A stretch of 58,832 bases of DNA from Mitsuaria chitosanitabida ATCC BAA-476 = NBRC 102408 (GTDB taxonomy: Bacteria > Pseudomonadota > Gammaproteobacteria > Burkholderiales > Burkholderiaceae_C): contig NZ_BCYP01000045.1 in assembly GCF_001598255.1 (NCBI RefSeq), positions 1 to 58,832 on the forward strand. Direction: 5' to 3'. Position 1 is the stretch's first letter. Every line of letters begins with the position of its first letter. Shown here in pieces: positions 1 through 7,636 of the stretch. Position numbers and translations under genes: made by a program. Under the pieces are notes generated by a model, which was not told where the DNA came from, did no database searches, and worked only from the letters and a program-made list of their open reading frames with translations.

Positions 1-38
1 TGTGAAATCAAGCAGCCATCGAGGAAAACGCCAGATTC

Positions 39-99
39 TTCTAACGGTTTGGCGCGGTTTTGGTCCCAATTCATCGCGTTTGCGCGCGCAGCGTTAGAA
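39..99. other. Left-end repeats, candidate integrase-binding/att region
   Basis: The 104 bases beyond the integrase stop carry TTCTAACG at 39-46 and its inverse CGTTAGAA at 92-99. Between them lies a near-palindrome, TTGGTCCCAA, at 60-69. The same octamer and a TTGGGCCCAA palindrome recur at the far right end (58744-58782). Clustering of one octamer at both termini next to an integrase suggests arm-type or core attachment sequences. The crossover core cannot be fixed without the uninterrupted host site. Confidence 0.4.
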
Positions 100-104
100 G
101 GTTT

Positions 105-1178
105 CTAGGCCGCTGCCGAAGTCCGACGAGCCTTCTTCCGGCGGATGTAGTCGGCTGTCTGCTGCTCCGTCGTGTGGTCAAGCAGGACGTTCGCCCCAGT
201 GATCCCGTCCTTCTCTTCCTTGTCTGTGGCCGCCTTTGCGCGGAGGTCGCGCAGCATCGTGGGCGGCAGCTTGGCGCGGGCGCGCGCCTTCTGCCAGGCT
301 GAGGACAGCGCCTCGTAGGTCCATGGCGTCCCATCCATGCCGATGAACAGGAGCGGCGTCACGACGCGCTGCTGGGCGCGCTTCTTGGTCTGCTGCGCGG
401 CCTTGATGGCTTTCAGCTTGGCGACCACGGCGCGCAGCCGCGGCGTCCACTCCACGATCACAGGCCGGGAGGTCCGTTCGGTCTTGTCACGCCGCACAAA
501 GATGCCATCTGCGCAGACGTGGGGCTCGTCCGGGTTCTCCTGGTCGCGCTCCTCTCGCAGGCGCAGCAGGACACCGACGTCCGCCCCGGTCAGGAACGCC
601 ACCTCCAGGAAGCAGGCCAGGGTGATGCCGGTCGGAGTGCGCCGCCCGTTGGCGCCGTACAGGCCGCCGATCTTGACCCTACGAAGCTCGCTGTCGGTGA
701 TGTAGCGGTCGCGCGGGGTGCTGCCCATCGTCGGGATGGCGGAGACGGGGTTGCTACCCGCCTTGCGATACCCCTTCAGCTCCGCCAACTGGAAGATGCT
801 GCGCAGCTGAGACCGGAAGAGGTCGTGGGTGCGCGGCATCGACTGGAAGGGCTTGAGGAAGTCGTAGCAGTCGGGCGTCTCCACCTCGGCGGCTCCCAGG
901 GTCTTGAAGCTGTCCGCGATGACGGTCGCGCGGCGCTTCTCGTCGATCTGGGTTTTGGCGGAGTGCTTGACCATGACCTCCCGCTGCCATTCCGCTACCA
1001 ACTTCGGCATGGTGTCATCACGAGAGTCGCGTCCAAGCGAATCGGCCAGTGCGGTATAGAACGCTGGAAGTCCCTCGCGGACCTTGGTCAATGGGAGCCA
1101 AACGCGCTTTGCGCCGTCGGCCCGCACCCGGTAGTAGCGACCGCCCTTGATCTGAGTGCCCTTGGCCGGGCCCTTCAT
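105..1178 (-). CDS. int: Phage tyrosine recombinase (integrase), atypical active site
   Basis: Site-specific recombinase for integration and excision. The C-terminal half shows a phage-integrase catalytic domain: LTGADVGVLLRLR (box I region), LRDLRAKAATD (box II) and LLDHTTEQQTADYIRRKK with His and the nucleophilic Tyr. The first catalytic Arg, normally in LTG-x-R, is Asp here, and the His of HxxR is Arg. The start at 1178 gives 357 residues and overlaps the upstream stop (ATGA); a longer frame to 1256 exists but is less likely. It is the last gene of a leftward pair with the DUF4224 gene. The family is clear; activity is uncertain because of the substitutions. Confidence 0.85.
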   Translation of the reverse strand: MKGPAKGTQIKGGRYYRVRADGAKRVWLPLTKVREGLPAFYTALADSLGRDSRDDTMPKLVAEWQREVMVKHSAKTQIDEKRRATVIADSFKTLGAAEVETPDCYDFLKPFQSMPRTHDLFRSQLRSIFQLAELKGYRKAGSNPVSAIPTMGSTPRDRYITDSELRRVKIGGLYGANGRRTPTGITLACFLEVAFLTGADVGVLLRLREERDQENPDEPHVCADGIFVRRDKTERTSRPVIVEWTPRLRAVVAKLKAIKAAQQTKKRAQQRVVTPLLFIGMDGTPWTYEALSSAWQKARARAKLPPTMLRDLRAKAATDKEEKDGITGANVLLDHTTEQQTADYIRRKKARRTSAAA

Positions 1179-1429
1179 CCGCTGGTCCCCGTTCGCCGAG
1201 GCTTCACCACGGGAGGGGTTACTCGTCCGCGCGGCTTCTCGATGGCGCCGCGGCACACTGCCTCGAAGTGGGGGCGCTCGAGCACCACGACTCCGGCGCG
1301 AACATAGGCTCGGCAGAAGCCGCGCTGATGGAGCTCTCGAAGTTGCTCGGACGGGCGCTTGTATCTCGTCAAGGTCTCGATCTCCTGCGCGGAGAGGGTG
1401 ACACCGGGGCGCTCGGCGACTTCAGCCAT
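1175..1429 (-). CDS. DUF4224-type small protein next to integrase
   Basis: A protein of 84 residues. Its core (LSAQEIETLTRYKRPSEQ, then LHQRGFCRAYVRAG) matches the DUF4224 pattern usually found directly upstream of phage integrases. The start at 1429 is chosen because AGGAGG lies about seven bases upstream. Its stop overlaps the integrase start, so the two are probably translationally coupled. Role is not established; by position it may help control recombination direction or be a DNA-binding partner. Confidence 0.75.
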   Translation of the reverse strand: MAEVAERPGVTLSAQEIETLTRYKRPSEQLRELHQRGFCRAYVRAGVVVLERPHFEAVCRGAIEKPRGRVTPPVVKPRRTGTSG

Positions 1430-1476
1430 TGAGGGCCTCCTGATGCTGTAACGTCGGTCGAATGAAGGGGAGCGAC

Positions 1477-1677
1477 ATGGAAGACGACGACTGGGCTGCA
1501 TCGGTGGATGCCGAGCAACTGGATTTGGGGAAATGGGCGGCGCTGGTTGTGCTGACCCCGCCGGCGGCCTCGGGCCTGGGCCAGATTCGCACGGCGCTGC
1601 CGGGCGAGTACGGCAGCCGCGACCTGGCGGAGACCGCAGCTCGAGCCGCGATCGCCGCCGAGGCGCGGGGAGAGTGA
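1477..1677 (+). CDS. Small acidic hypothetical protein
   Basis: A 66-residue acidic protein beginning MEDDDW, with AAGGGGAG five bases upstream of the ATG. It lies between two leftward genes and converges on the gene ending at 1688. No recognisable domain. Support rests on the good ribosome binding site and protein-like composition. Confidence 0.5.
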   Translation: MEDDDWAASVDAEQLDLGKWAALVVLTPPAASGLGQIRTALPGEYGSRDLAETAARAAIAAEARGE

Positions 1678-1687
1678 AGGGTGCGCA

Positions 1688-1834
1688 TCATCGCTTCGAC
1701 TCTCGGCGGTGCGCCTTGAACCCGTCGAGGGCCCAGGCCAGCACGACGATGGGGCCGACGATGACGGCCGCCGCAGCCATGGCCAGGATGAAGCACCCGG
1801 CGAAGATGTTGGCGGGGATGTCGGCGCGCTTCAT
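1688..1834 (-). CDS. Small single-span membrane protein
   Basis: A 48-residue protein with one strong hydrophobic stretch (about residues 8-32) and a basic C-terminus (KAHRRESKR). Its ATG overlaps the stop of the upstream ASCH-domain gene, so the pair is translationally coupled. Function unknown. Confidence 0.55.
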   Translation of the reverse strand: MKRADIPANIFAGCFILAMAAAAVIVGPIVVLAWALDGFKAHRRESKR

Positions 1835-2301
1835 CGTGCGGTCCCCAACTGGGCCAGCACCTCGTGCGGCACGTCGAAGAAGCCAAGCCGGCCCTTCATC
1901 GGCACGAAGGGCAGAGGGCGCGGGTCGCGCAGCACGAAGCCGACGTCGCCCATGTACCAGGGCGAGGTCGACGCGGTGACGCAATCGACGATCTCGACGC
2001 TGCCCACGATGCCGCCGCGCTCGATGTTCTTGGCGCCCGGGATAGTCACCGGCGGGTGGCCGAGGCCGTCGCGCGCGAGCCGTGCGAAGGCGACGCCGTC
2101 ATTCCACTCGTCGAAGGTCATGCCCTGCGACGCATGGATCAAGACCCGACCCCGAACCTTGGTCGCCCAGCTGCGGTTCTCGATGTCCTTGCCGCCGTGC
2201 AGGATGAGCCAGGCCCAGGGCTGGCGAATGCAGATGGCTTTAACCAACCGATCGGGTGGCGCCGCGGAAGGGGCGCTGCTTAGAATCGATCGCTCAATCA
2301 T
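1831..2301 (-). CDS. ASCH-domain protein
   Basis: A 156-residue protein with the ASCH fold signature: IRQPWAWLILHGGKDIENRSW contains the GxKxxE-type motif, followed by RGRVLIHASQG. ASCH domains belong to the PUA-like superfamily and bind RNA or nucleobases; some are nucleases or amidohydrolases. The start codon at 2301 overlaps, on the opposite strand, an in-frame ATG of the divergent gene at 2312, leaving almost no intergenic space. Confidence 0.75.
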   Translation of the reverse strand: MIERSILSSAPSAAPPDRLVKAICIRQPWAWLILHGGKDIENRSWATKVRGRVLIHASQGMTFDEWNDGVAFARLARDGLGHPPVTIPGAKNIERGGIVGSVEIVDCVTASTSPWYMGDVGFVLRDPRPLPFVPMKGRLGFFDVPHEVLAQLGTAR

Positions 2302-2311
2302 GGAGGCTCCG

Positions 2312-2608
2312 ATGTGGGTGATCTCGAAGGTTCAGGTCGACGGGCAAGACCGCGCTGTTCAGTTCCTGTGGCGCAAGTTCACGCCCCACGGTCAGCCGGT
2401 CGGCGAGCAGTCGGTGGCCTCTCGGCTCGACGTCGTTGACGCTGTGGTGCGCGGCGACATCGTCACGACGGTGTGGCCGGCGGACTTCGGCGCGATCACC
2501 GCTGGCCCGAAGGTGCGCGTGCGCGCCGATGAGCACGGTGTCGAGTGGCTCGTGCTGGACAGCGTCCCGGGCGACGAGCGACGCATCGAAGAGCTGCCGA
2601 AACTCTGA
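2312..2608 (+). CDS. Hypothetical protein
   Basis: A 98-residue protein starting MWVISKVQVDGQ. The start at 2312 is preferred over an in-frame ATG at 2300 because GGAGG sits five bases upstream. Pattern is mixed alpha/beta with an acidic C-terminus. It leads a short rightward group (2312-3331). No family recognised. Confidence 0.6.
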   Translation: MWVISKVQVDGQDRAVQFLWRKFTPHGQPVGEQSVASRLDVVDAVVRGDIVTTVWPADFGAITAGPKVRVRADEHGVEWLVLDSVPGDERRIEELPKL

Positions 2609-2611
2609 CCC

Positions 2612-2803
2612 ATGGCCGACATCGACATCACCCCCGAAGAGCGCGCCGCGCTCTACTTCATCCCGCAGGCCTTCGGCGGAAAGGTCATCGACGAAGAGCT
2701 GCAACAGCGGCTCCAGGACAAGGGCTTCGCCACCGCGCCGCGTGAGGACGGCCGGCGCTGGCTGACCGAGCTGGGCGACCAGATCCGGCGCGGGAGGCTC
2801 TGA
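2612..2803 (+). CDS. Small hypothetical protein
   Basis: A 63-residue charged protein beginning MADIDITPEERAALYF, three bases after the preceding stop. Its helical, charge-rich make-up resembles phage accessory proteins. Function unknown. Confidence 0.6.
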   Translation: MADIDITPEERAALYFIPQAFGGKVIDEELQQRLQDKGFATAPREDGRRWLTELGDQIRRGRL

Positions 2804-2806
2804 ACG

Positions 2807-3331
2807 ATGGACGTTCCCGCAGAGTACTGCCTGCTGAACATTCAGCACTGGTCGACTTGCATGACGAAGTCGGAATGGTCCGGCTGGGCTCAGGTCGTTG
2901 GTGCAACGGCTGCGGTGCTCATCGCTGTCGCGGTGCCCTTGTGGCAGAAGCGGCGGGAGCGAATTGATGCCAACTCGGTCGCACATCACTTTGCATTGCG
3001 GCTTCGTGGACTCTCTTCGCGCCTCATGCAACTTGAAGGGGTCGAGCGGAGGAACACTCTCCTCACGTGTCGCGAGAAGCTCAAGATGCTCATCCATCAG
3101 AGCCACACGATTCGCCTCGACCTCATACCGGCAGATCGCCTCGATGCATTGCTGGAGCTGCAGAGCATTGCCAACGCAACACTGTTGAACGTCGACAGGC
3201 AACTCGGACCGGACGCTGCAGACGTCCCGTTCTTTGTTCAGCTCTCCGCGGCGAACCACGCGATCATCCAAAGGGCGACCGAAACTCTCTGTGGTCGAGC
3301 CTTGAAGGCAAGCAGGCGCATGGAAGCGTGA
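2807..3331 (+). CDS. Membrane-anchored cargo protein
   Basis: A 174-residue protein with one N-terminal membrane span (about residues 29-47), followed by RRER and a long helical cytoplasmic region. The architecture resembles bacterial proteins starting with a WSGWAQVVGATAAVLIAV-type segment. Its DNA is visibly less G+C rich than neighbours, suggesting a recently acquired cargo gene. An in-frame ATG at 2861 is an alternative start. Function unknown; exclusion or host modification are guesses only. Confidence 0.65.
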   Translation: MDVPAEYCLLNIQHWSTCMTKSEWSGWAQVVGATAAVLIAVAVPLWQKRRERIDANSVAHHFALRLRGLSSRLMQLEGVERRNTLLTCREKLKMLIHQSHTIRLDLIPADRLDALLELQSIANATLLNVDRQLGPDAADVPFFVQLSAANHAIIQRATETLCGRALKASRRMEA

Positions 3332-3436
3332 GCCGCGATGGACGGCGCGCGGCGCCGGCAGCATGACCGCGGCGAACGCGGACATCAGCGCGAGGACGGC
3401 TGTGGTGGCGGCGATCAGTTCTCGCACGGCGCCCCC

Positions 3437-4042
3437 TCAGGTCCGGCGGGGCATCAGGACGCCCTCGCCACCGGTGAACGTGAAGTAGATCGTGTCGCCG
3501 AAGGACCCGGGCGACACCCGCGCGCCAGGCAGCGCAGCGATCTGATGCAGGTAGACGATGTCGGCGCGGTTCTCGCCGATCGCGTGACCGTCGGAGATCG
3601 CTCCGCCCTTGCAGAAGGCGGCCGGGCATTCGATGGTGAACACGCCAGCCTCGTTCTCGAAGAGGCCGTTGCCCTCGCAGCTCTTGCACTCGTACTCCTC
3701 GTCGAAGTGCTCGAACTCGCCCTTTCCCTCACAGGCTTCGCAACGATGGCCACGCAGCACGCCCGCGCCGGAGCAGCGCCTGCAGCGTTCAGGCGCCGGG
3801 ATAGCCGGGAAGTCGCGCCAATCGGTGCGCGCAGCCGCGCCCGCAAACAGCGACGCCAGGTGGGGAATCTTGTCCGCAGCCAGCTCGGCGGGCGCCTCGC
3901 CGTCGCCACGCGGCACCCGGACTGCGATGTGCCCGTTAGCGCCATAGACATAGCCGTCGCGGCTGAACGGCGCGCGCAGGTAGCTACGAAGGTCGCTAGC
4001 CCGGGCGCAGAAGCGCTGAAGGTTGATGTCTGGGGCGCTCAT
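3437..4042 (-). CDS. Protein with DnaJ-like CxxCxGxG zinc motifs
   Basis: A 201-residue protein. Residues about 88-145 contain CRRCSGAG, CEACEGKG and CKSCEGNG plus a CPAAFC pair, which is the DnaJ-type zinc-binding spacing. The flanking N-terminal segment (YVYGANGHIAVRVPRG) and C-terminal segment (SFGDTIYFTFTGGEGVLMPRR) look like halves of a sliding-clamp-like or other beta fold, with the zinc region inserted. Its start overlaps the rdgC stop (ATGA), placing it in the recombination operon. A role in DNA metabolism is inferred from context. Confidence 0.65.
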   Translation of the reverse strand: MSAPDINLQRFCARASDLRSYLRAPFSRDGYVYGANGHIAVRVPRGDGEAPAELAADKIPHLASLFAGAAARTDWRDFPAIPAPERCRRCSGAGVLRGHRCEACEGKGEFEHFDEEYECKSCEGNGLFENEAGVFTIECPAAFCKGGAISDGHAIGENRADIVYLHQIAALPGARVSPGSFGDTIYFTFTGGEGVLMPRRT

Positions 4043-4995
4043 GCCGGCACCCCGTCAGCCTTCGGCGCATGCGCCGCCGCGATCTTGGTGCTCTGCCCGA
4101 TGAAGTCCAGCTCGCCGCCCAGGCCCTCGATCAGATCGGGGATCAGCTGCGACAGCTCGCCGGTGGCCAGCGCCGCGTCGACGTCGAAGGCCTCGTCCTT
4201 GGCCGGCTTGTCGCGGCCGTCGAAGACGATGTCCAGGAACTTGATGCCCTTGATCTGCATCGTGTCGGTCAGGGTGAACGACACGCGCTCCTTCCAGGTC
4301 ATGGCCAGGCGCGTCGGCATCTTTCCGCCGGTCAGGTGGGCCTGCACCTCGTTGGTGTCCAGGTTGTGCCGGGCGTAGCGCACCGCCGCCTTCATCTCGT
4401 CCGCCGCCTTGAGCTCGCAGTCGCGGTCGATCACGAAGTCCTTCGGCGGGACGCCGTCCATCAGCCAAGCGGCCATGCACGCCGCCGGCGATTCCGCGCT
4501 CTGCAGCAGGTGCATGTTGATCGACGAGTCCGCCTTCACCAGCAGGGTGATCAGCTCGTCGGCCTTGCCGATCGAGCCCGCGTCCACCATCAGGAAGCCC
4601 TGCTTCGGCGAGATCCAGACGCGCAGGTGTGACTGCTGGGTGAACGCGCGCGGCAGCAGCTCCAGCACGACCTGTTCCTTGATGTCGCGCTGCTGCTTCT
4701 TGCCCGGGCGGCGGCCGGTCTGCTCCTCGATCTTCTCGATCGCCAGCTCGGTGTGCTCGCGGACCACGCTGCCGGGCAGCACGCGCTTCTCCATGCGCAG
4801 CGTCAGCAGCCAGTGGCCGTCAACCTGCTCGAGCAGCGGGGCGCCGGGCTCGCCGCGCGGCGGGGCCCAGCCGGCCGACCGCGCCTCGGTGGCGCCGCAG
4901 GGCGCGAAGCGCTCCTGTTCCAGCGCGTCGGCGAGCTTCTCGGCGTCGGCCTGCCAGTCCTTCGACAGGCGGTAAACGATCAGGTGCTTGAACAT
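4039..4995 (-). CDS. rdgC: Recombination-associated protein RdgC
   Basis: A 318-residue protein matching RdgC in length and sequence: N-terminal MFKHLIVYRLS, central WISPKQGFLMVDAGS, and C-terminal MTWKERVSFTLTDTMQIKGIKFLDI. RdgC forms ring-like dimers on DNA and modulates RecA. GAGGA precedes the ATG at 4995. Bacterial chromosomes usually carry it; here it sits inside a phage recombination operon between the DEDDh exonuclease and the zinc-motif gene, so it is probably used to manage RecA during phage replication. Confidence 0.93.
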   Translation of the reverse strand: MFKHLIVYRLSKDWQADAEKLADALEQERFAPCGATEARSAGWAPPRGEPGAPLLEQVDGHWLLTLRMEKRVLPGSVVREHTELAIEKIEEQTGRRPGKKQQRDIKEQVVLELLPRAFTQQSHLRVWISPKQGFLMVDAGSIGKADELITLLVKADSSINMHLLQSAESPAACMAAWLMDGVPPKDFVIDRDCELKAADEMKAAVRYARHNLDTNEVQAHLTGGKMPTRLAMTWKERVSFTLTDTMQIKGIKFLDIVFDGRDKPAKDEAFDVDAALATGELSQLIPDLIEGLGGELDFIGQSTKIAAAHAPKADGVPA

Positions 4996-5018
4996 TCTGG
5001 GTCCTCGTCGACGTGGGG

Positions 5019-5699
5019 TCAGGCGTTGTGGGCGGCTTCGCCGACCTCGCGGTACTCGGCGTCGACGACGGCGCCGCCCGGGTTCTCGGCCTTGCGGATG
5101 CCGACGTAGACGGCGACCGTGGCGTTCGTGTCGGCCATGGCGCGGTGGGCGCCGGTGTGCACCAGGCCCGTGAAGTGCTGGTAGGCCTCGGCCAGGCTCG
5201 GCGTCTTCCACGACCGGTTGTTGCGCGCCAGCATGGCGTCGGTCGGCGGCACCTTGCAGTGGTTCACCGCGTTGCGCTGGGTGCAGTACGCGGGGCCGGC
5301 CTTCCAGACGTCGGCGAGCTGGTCGTCGTTGAGAAGGCGCTTGATCGCGATGCGGCCGATGCGCGCATCGAAGCCCTCGTTGTGACCGACGCGCTCGTTG
5401 GCGGCGCTCCACAGGCCCAGGAAGACCTGCAGCGCATCGCGCTCCGGGACACCGACGTCGAGCGCGAACTCGGTGGTGATGCCGTTCAGGGCGACGCACT
5501 CGTCGGGGATGTACCAGCCCTCGGGCTTGATGATCACGTCGATCGAGGCGATGACGTTGCACTGCGGCGCATCGGGCGTGCCGACGTCGATCAGCTTCGC
5601 GGCGAGCTGGGTGATGTGCGGCTGGCGCGGATCGCTGCTCGGCTCCTTGTAGAGCGGCAGGCCGGTGGTCTCGAAGTCGTAGAAGAGTTTCAGGTTCAT
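5019..5699 (-). CDS. DEDDh-type 3'-5' exonuclease (DnaQ-like)
   Basis: A 226-residue protein with the three exonuclease motifs: YDFETTGLP (Exo I) near the N-terminus, VGHNEGFDARI (Exo II), and TGAHRAMADTNAT (Exo III with His and Asp). These match the epsilon/DnaQ superfamily, which degrades single strands 3' to 5'. It lies in the leftward recombination operon between the SMC-like ATPase and rdgC and is probably used in processing recombination or replication ends. Confidence 0.88.
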   Translation of the reverse strand: MNLKLFYDFETTGLPLYKEPSSDPRQPHITQLAAKLIDVGTPDAPQCNVIASIDVIIKPEGWYIPDECVALNGITTEFALDVGVPERDALQVFLGLWSAANERVGHNEGFDARIGRIAIKRLLNDDQLADVWKAGPAYCTQRNAVNHCKVPPTDAMLARNNRSWKTPSLAEAYQHFTGLVHTGAHRAMADTNATVAVYVGIRKAENPGGAVVDAEYREVGEAAHNA

Positions 5700-5738
5700 G
5701 GCGTGGTCTCGGTGGTCGTTGTGGGTGGGGCGGCGGGA

Positions 5739-7541
5739 TCAGGCCGCCTCGGCCAGCTCGGCGATCTCGCCGCGCTGCACCCAGTGGGCGGTGAAGGTCT
5801 GCGGCAGGGCCGGCACGCTCTTCAGCGTCCCGAACATCAGCACCGTGTCGATCTCGCCCTCGCGGGCCAGCACATCGACCCAGGCCAGCGCGTCGGCGCG
5901 GCCCTTGTTGTCGAGGACGTCGAAGCGGTCCAGCATCAGGAAGCGCAGGCCCGATAGGTGCGAGATTGCCTCGGCCAGCATCGCGTCGGCGCGCCACTTC
6001 TCGGCCTCGCTGAAGAACTGGTACGCGCGGCCGTTGGCCTGGCGCAGGACCATGTCGGTCCCCAGCTTCAGCACCGGCCATTCGGCGTCGTCGGCCGACT
6101 GCTGCAGGCGGGCGTTGAACGGGTCCAGGGCCTCGGCCAGCAGCTCGCCGGGGATGCCGTCCGGCGCGAGCGCCGTGGTGATCAGGTCCCAGGCGACGAC
6201 GTCGGCGTGGTGCTCGGCGGCGTCCGCCGTCTTCTTCGCCGCGCTGTCGGCCGCGAGCTGCAGGGTGTGCTGCCGGTCCAGCGCGACGACGATCTCGGCG
6301 CGGCGCGCCTTCATCTTGGCGACCTTGCCCTCGGCCTCGGCGCGCACGGCAGGGTCACCGCCGGCGTCATCGGCCATGGCCTGCAGGATGATCTCGTGCT
6401 CCGCCTGCGCGGCCTGGATCTCGGCGAGCGCGGTCTCGCCGGCGGCGACGGCATTCGCCATCAGGTCGCGGGCCTTCTGGTACTCGGGGATGCGCGCCGC
6501 GGCCTCCGGGCTGCCGGTGGCACCGATGCGGCCGTGCTCGCGCTCGTAGGCGGTCAGCGCGGCCTCCGCGTCGCACTCCTCCTGTGTGGGCTGCTTGTCG
6601 ACCGACGTCTGGCCGAAGGGCAGCAGGTAGGCGACGGCGGCGGCCAGGTCGTGGACCAGCCCGACGCGCTTGCCCTGGCCAGCCTCCGCCTTCGTCGCGG
6701 CGAGCTTCTGCTCCCATTCGGCGAGGCCGGCACGGTCGACGGCGAGCTTGTTGTCGACGCGCTGGTAGGTGTCGACCTTGGCCTCCAGGGCCGGCAGCTT
6801 GGCGCGCTGTTCCTGGCGGCGCTTCTCCTCGGCCTGCATCGCGCCCAGGTTCTGCTGGCCGGCCTCGAGGTCGGCATCCAGCTTCGCCAGCTCGGCGCGT
6901 AGCGGGGCTGCGGCGCCGGCGTCGAACGCGGGGACCTCGGCCGCCCAGTCCTTGGCCTTCTCGCTGCCGTAGACCTCGCCGGTGGTGACGCGCCAGGCCG
7001 ACTTCGCCTCGGTGCCCTTGAGCTTGGACGCGTCGTGCGCGGCCTCGAAGCCGGCCTTGAGCAGCGGGCCGACGCGGTCGACCTTCTTCTCGTCGACGCC
7101 GCGCTTCTTCAGGCGCGCGATGACGTCCTTGACGTCGAGCTTGACCTTCATCAGCGCGAACAGGGTCTTGCGGCGCTCCAGCTCGTTCATCGCGGCGAAC
7201 GCGTGCGGCTCGCACACCAGGTGCAGGAACGGGCTCGGCCGGTAGACGTTCTCGTCGGTGGTCTTGCCGCTGGGGAACAGCGCGAAGGTGGGCGTGCCGT
7301 CGCCGTGGATAACCTCGGCGCTGCCGTCCTTGGCGCCTTCATGCACCAGCGACTTGAGCTCCTTCTTCAGCTTGACGCCGCGCGCGACCAGGTCGCCGCC
7401 CAGCGCCATGCGCACGGCCTCCACGATGCTGGTCTTGCCGCTGCCGTTGAAGCCGGCGAAGAAGGCGACGGGGGTCGGCAGGTCGATCTCGGCGAAGGCG
7501 ATGCCGAGGACGTTGCGGATTTCGATGCGGTTCAGTTTCAT
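5739..7541 (-). CDS. SMC/RecN-like AAA ATPase
   Basis: A 600-residue protein. A Walker A motif, GFNGSGKTS, lies at about residues 30-38, and a Walker B-like RFLMLDRFDVLD near residue 540. A long Ala/Glu/Lys-rich coiled coil occupies the middle. This head-coil-head layout is that of RecF/RecN/SbcC relatives. Together with the neighbouring exonuclease it resembles an SbcCD-like pair, although the nuclease here is DEDDh rather than Mre11-type. Part of the leftward operon from PL. Confidence 0.85.
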   Translation of the reverse strand: MKLNRIEIRNVLGIAFAEIDLPTPVAFFAGFNGSGKTSIVEAVRMALGGDLVARGVKLKKELKSLVHEGAKDGSAEVIHGDGTPTFALFPSGKTTDENVYRPSPFLHLVCEPHAFAAMNELERRKTLFALMKVKLDVKDVIARLKKRGVDEKKVDRVGPLLKAGFEAAHDASKLKGTEAKSAWRVTTGEVYGSEKAKDWAAEVPAFDAGAAAPLRAELAKLDADLEAGQQNLGAMQAEEKRRQEQRAKLPALEAKVDTYQRVDNKLAVDRAGLAEWEQKLAATKAEAGQGKRVGLVHDLAAAVAYLLPFGQTSVDKQPTQEECDAEAALTAYEREHGRIGATGSPEAAARIPEYQKARDLMANAVAAGETALAEIQAAQAEHEIILQAMADDAGGDPAVRAEAEGKVAKMKARRAEIVVALDRQHTLQLAADSAAKKTADAAEHHADVVAWDLITTALAPDGIPGELLAEALDPFNARLQQSADDAEWPVLKLGTDMVLRQANGRAYQFFSEAEKWRADAMLAEAISHLSGLRFLMLDRFDVLDNKGRADALAWVDVLAREGEIDTVLMFGTLKSVPALPQTFTAHWVQRGEIAELAEAA

Positions 7542-7573
7542 GGCGATCCTTTGCCAATCGATCAGGGGTAGGG

Positions 7574-7631
7574 GAGGCCCAGCGCGGCGGGAGGGGAGGC
7601 CGGACTGCGGGTGCGGTCTGCGCTGGGCCTC
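7574..7631 (-). promoter_or_regulatory. Intercistronic 12-bp perfect inverted repeat
   Basis: Perfect 12-base arms at 7574-7585 and 7620-7631 (GAGGCCCAGCGC and its complement) enclose a 34-base purine/pyrimidine-biased loop. They fall exactly between the annealing-protein gene and the SMC-like gene of the leftward operon. No T-run follows on the minus strand, so it looks less like a terminator than an attenuating, processing or mRNA-stabilising hairpin. Confidence 0.65.
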
Positions 7632-7636
7632 GTGAC

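Noticed and set aside
1179-1256. Longer N-terminus of the integrase
   Set aside because: It would overlap the DUF4224 gene extensively; the ATGA junction at 1178 fits better.
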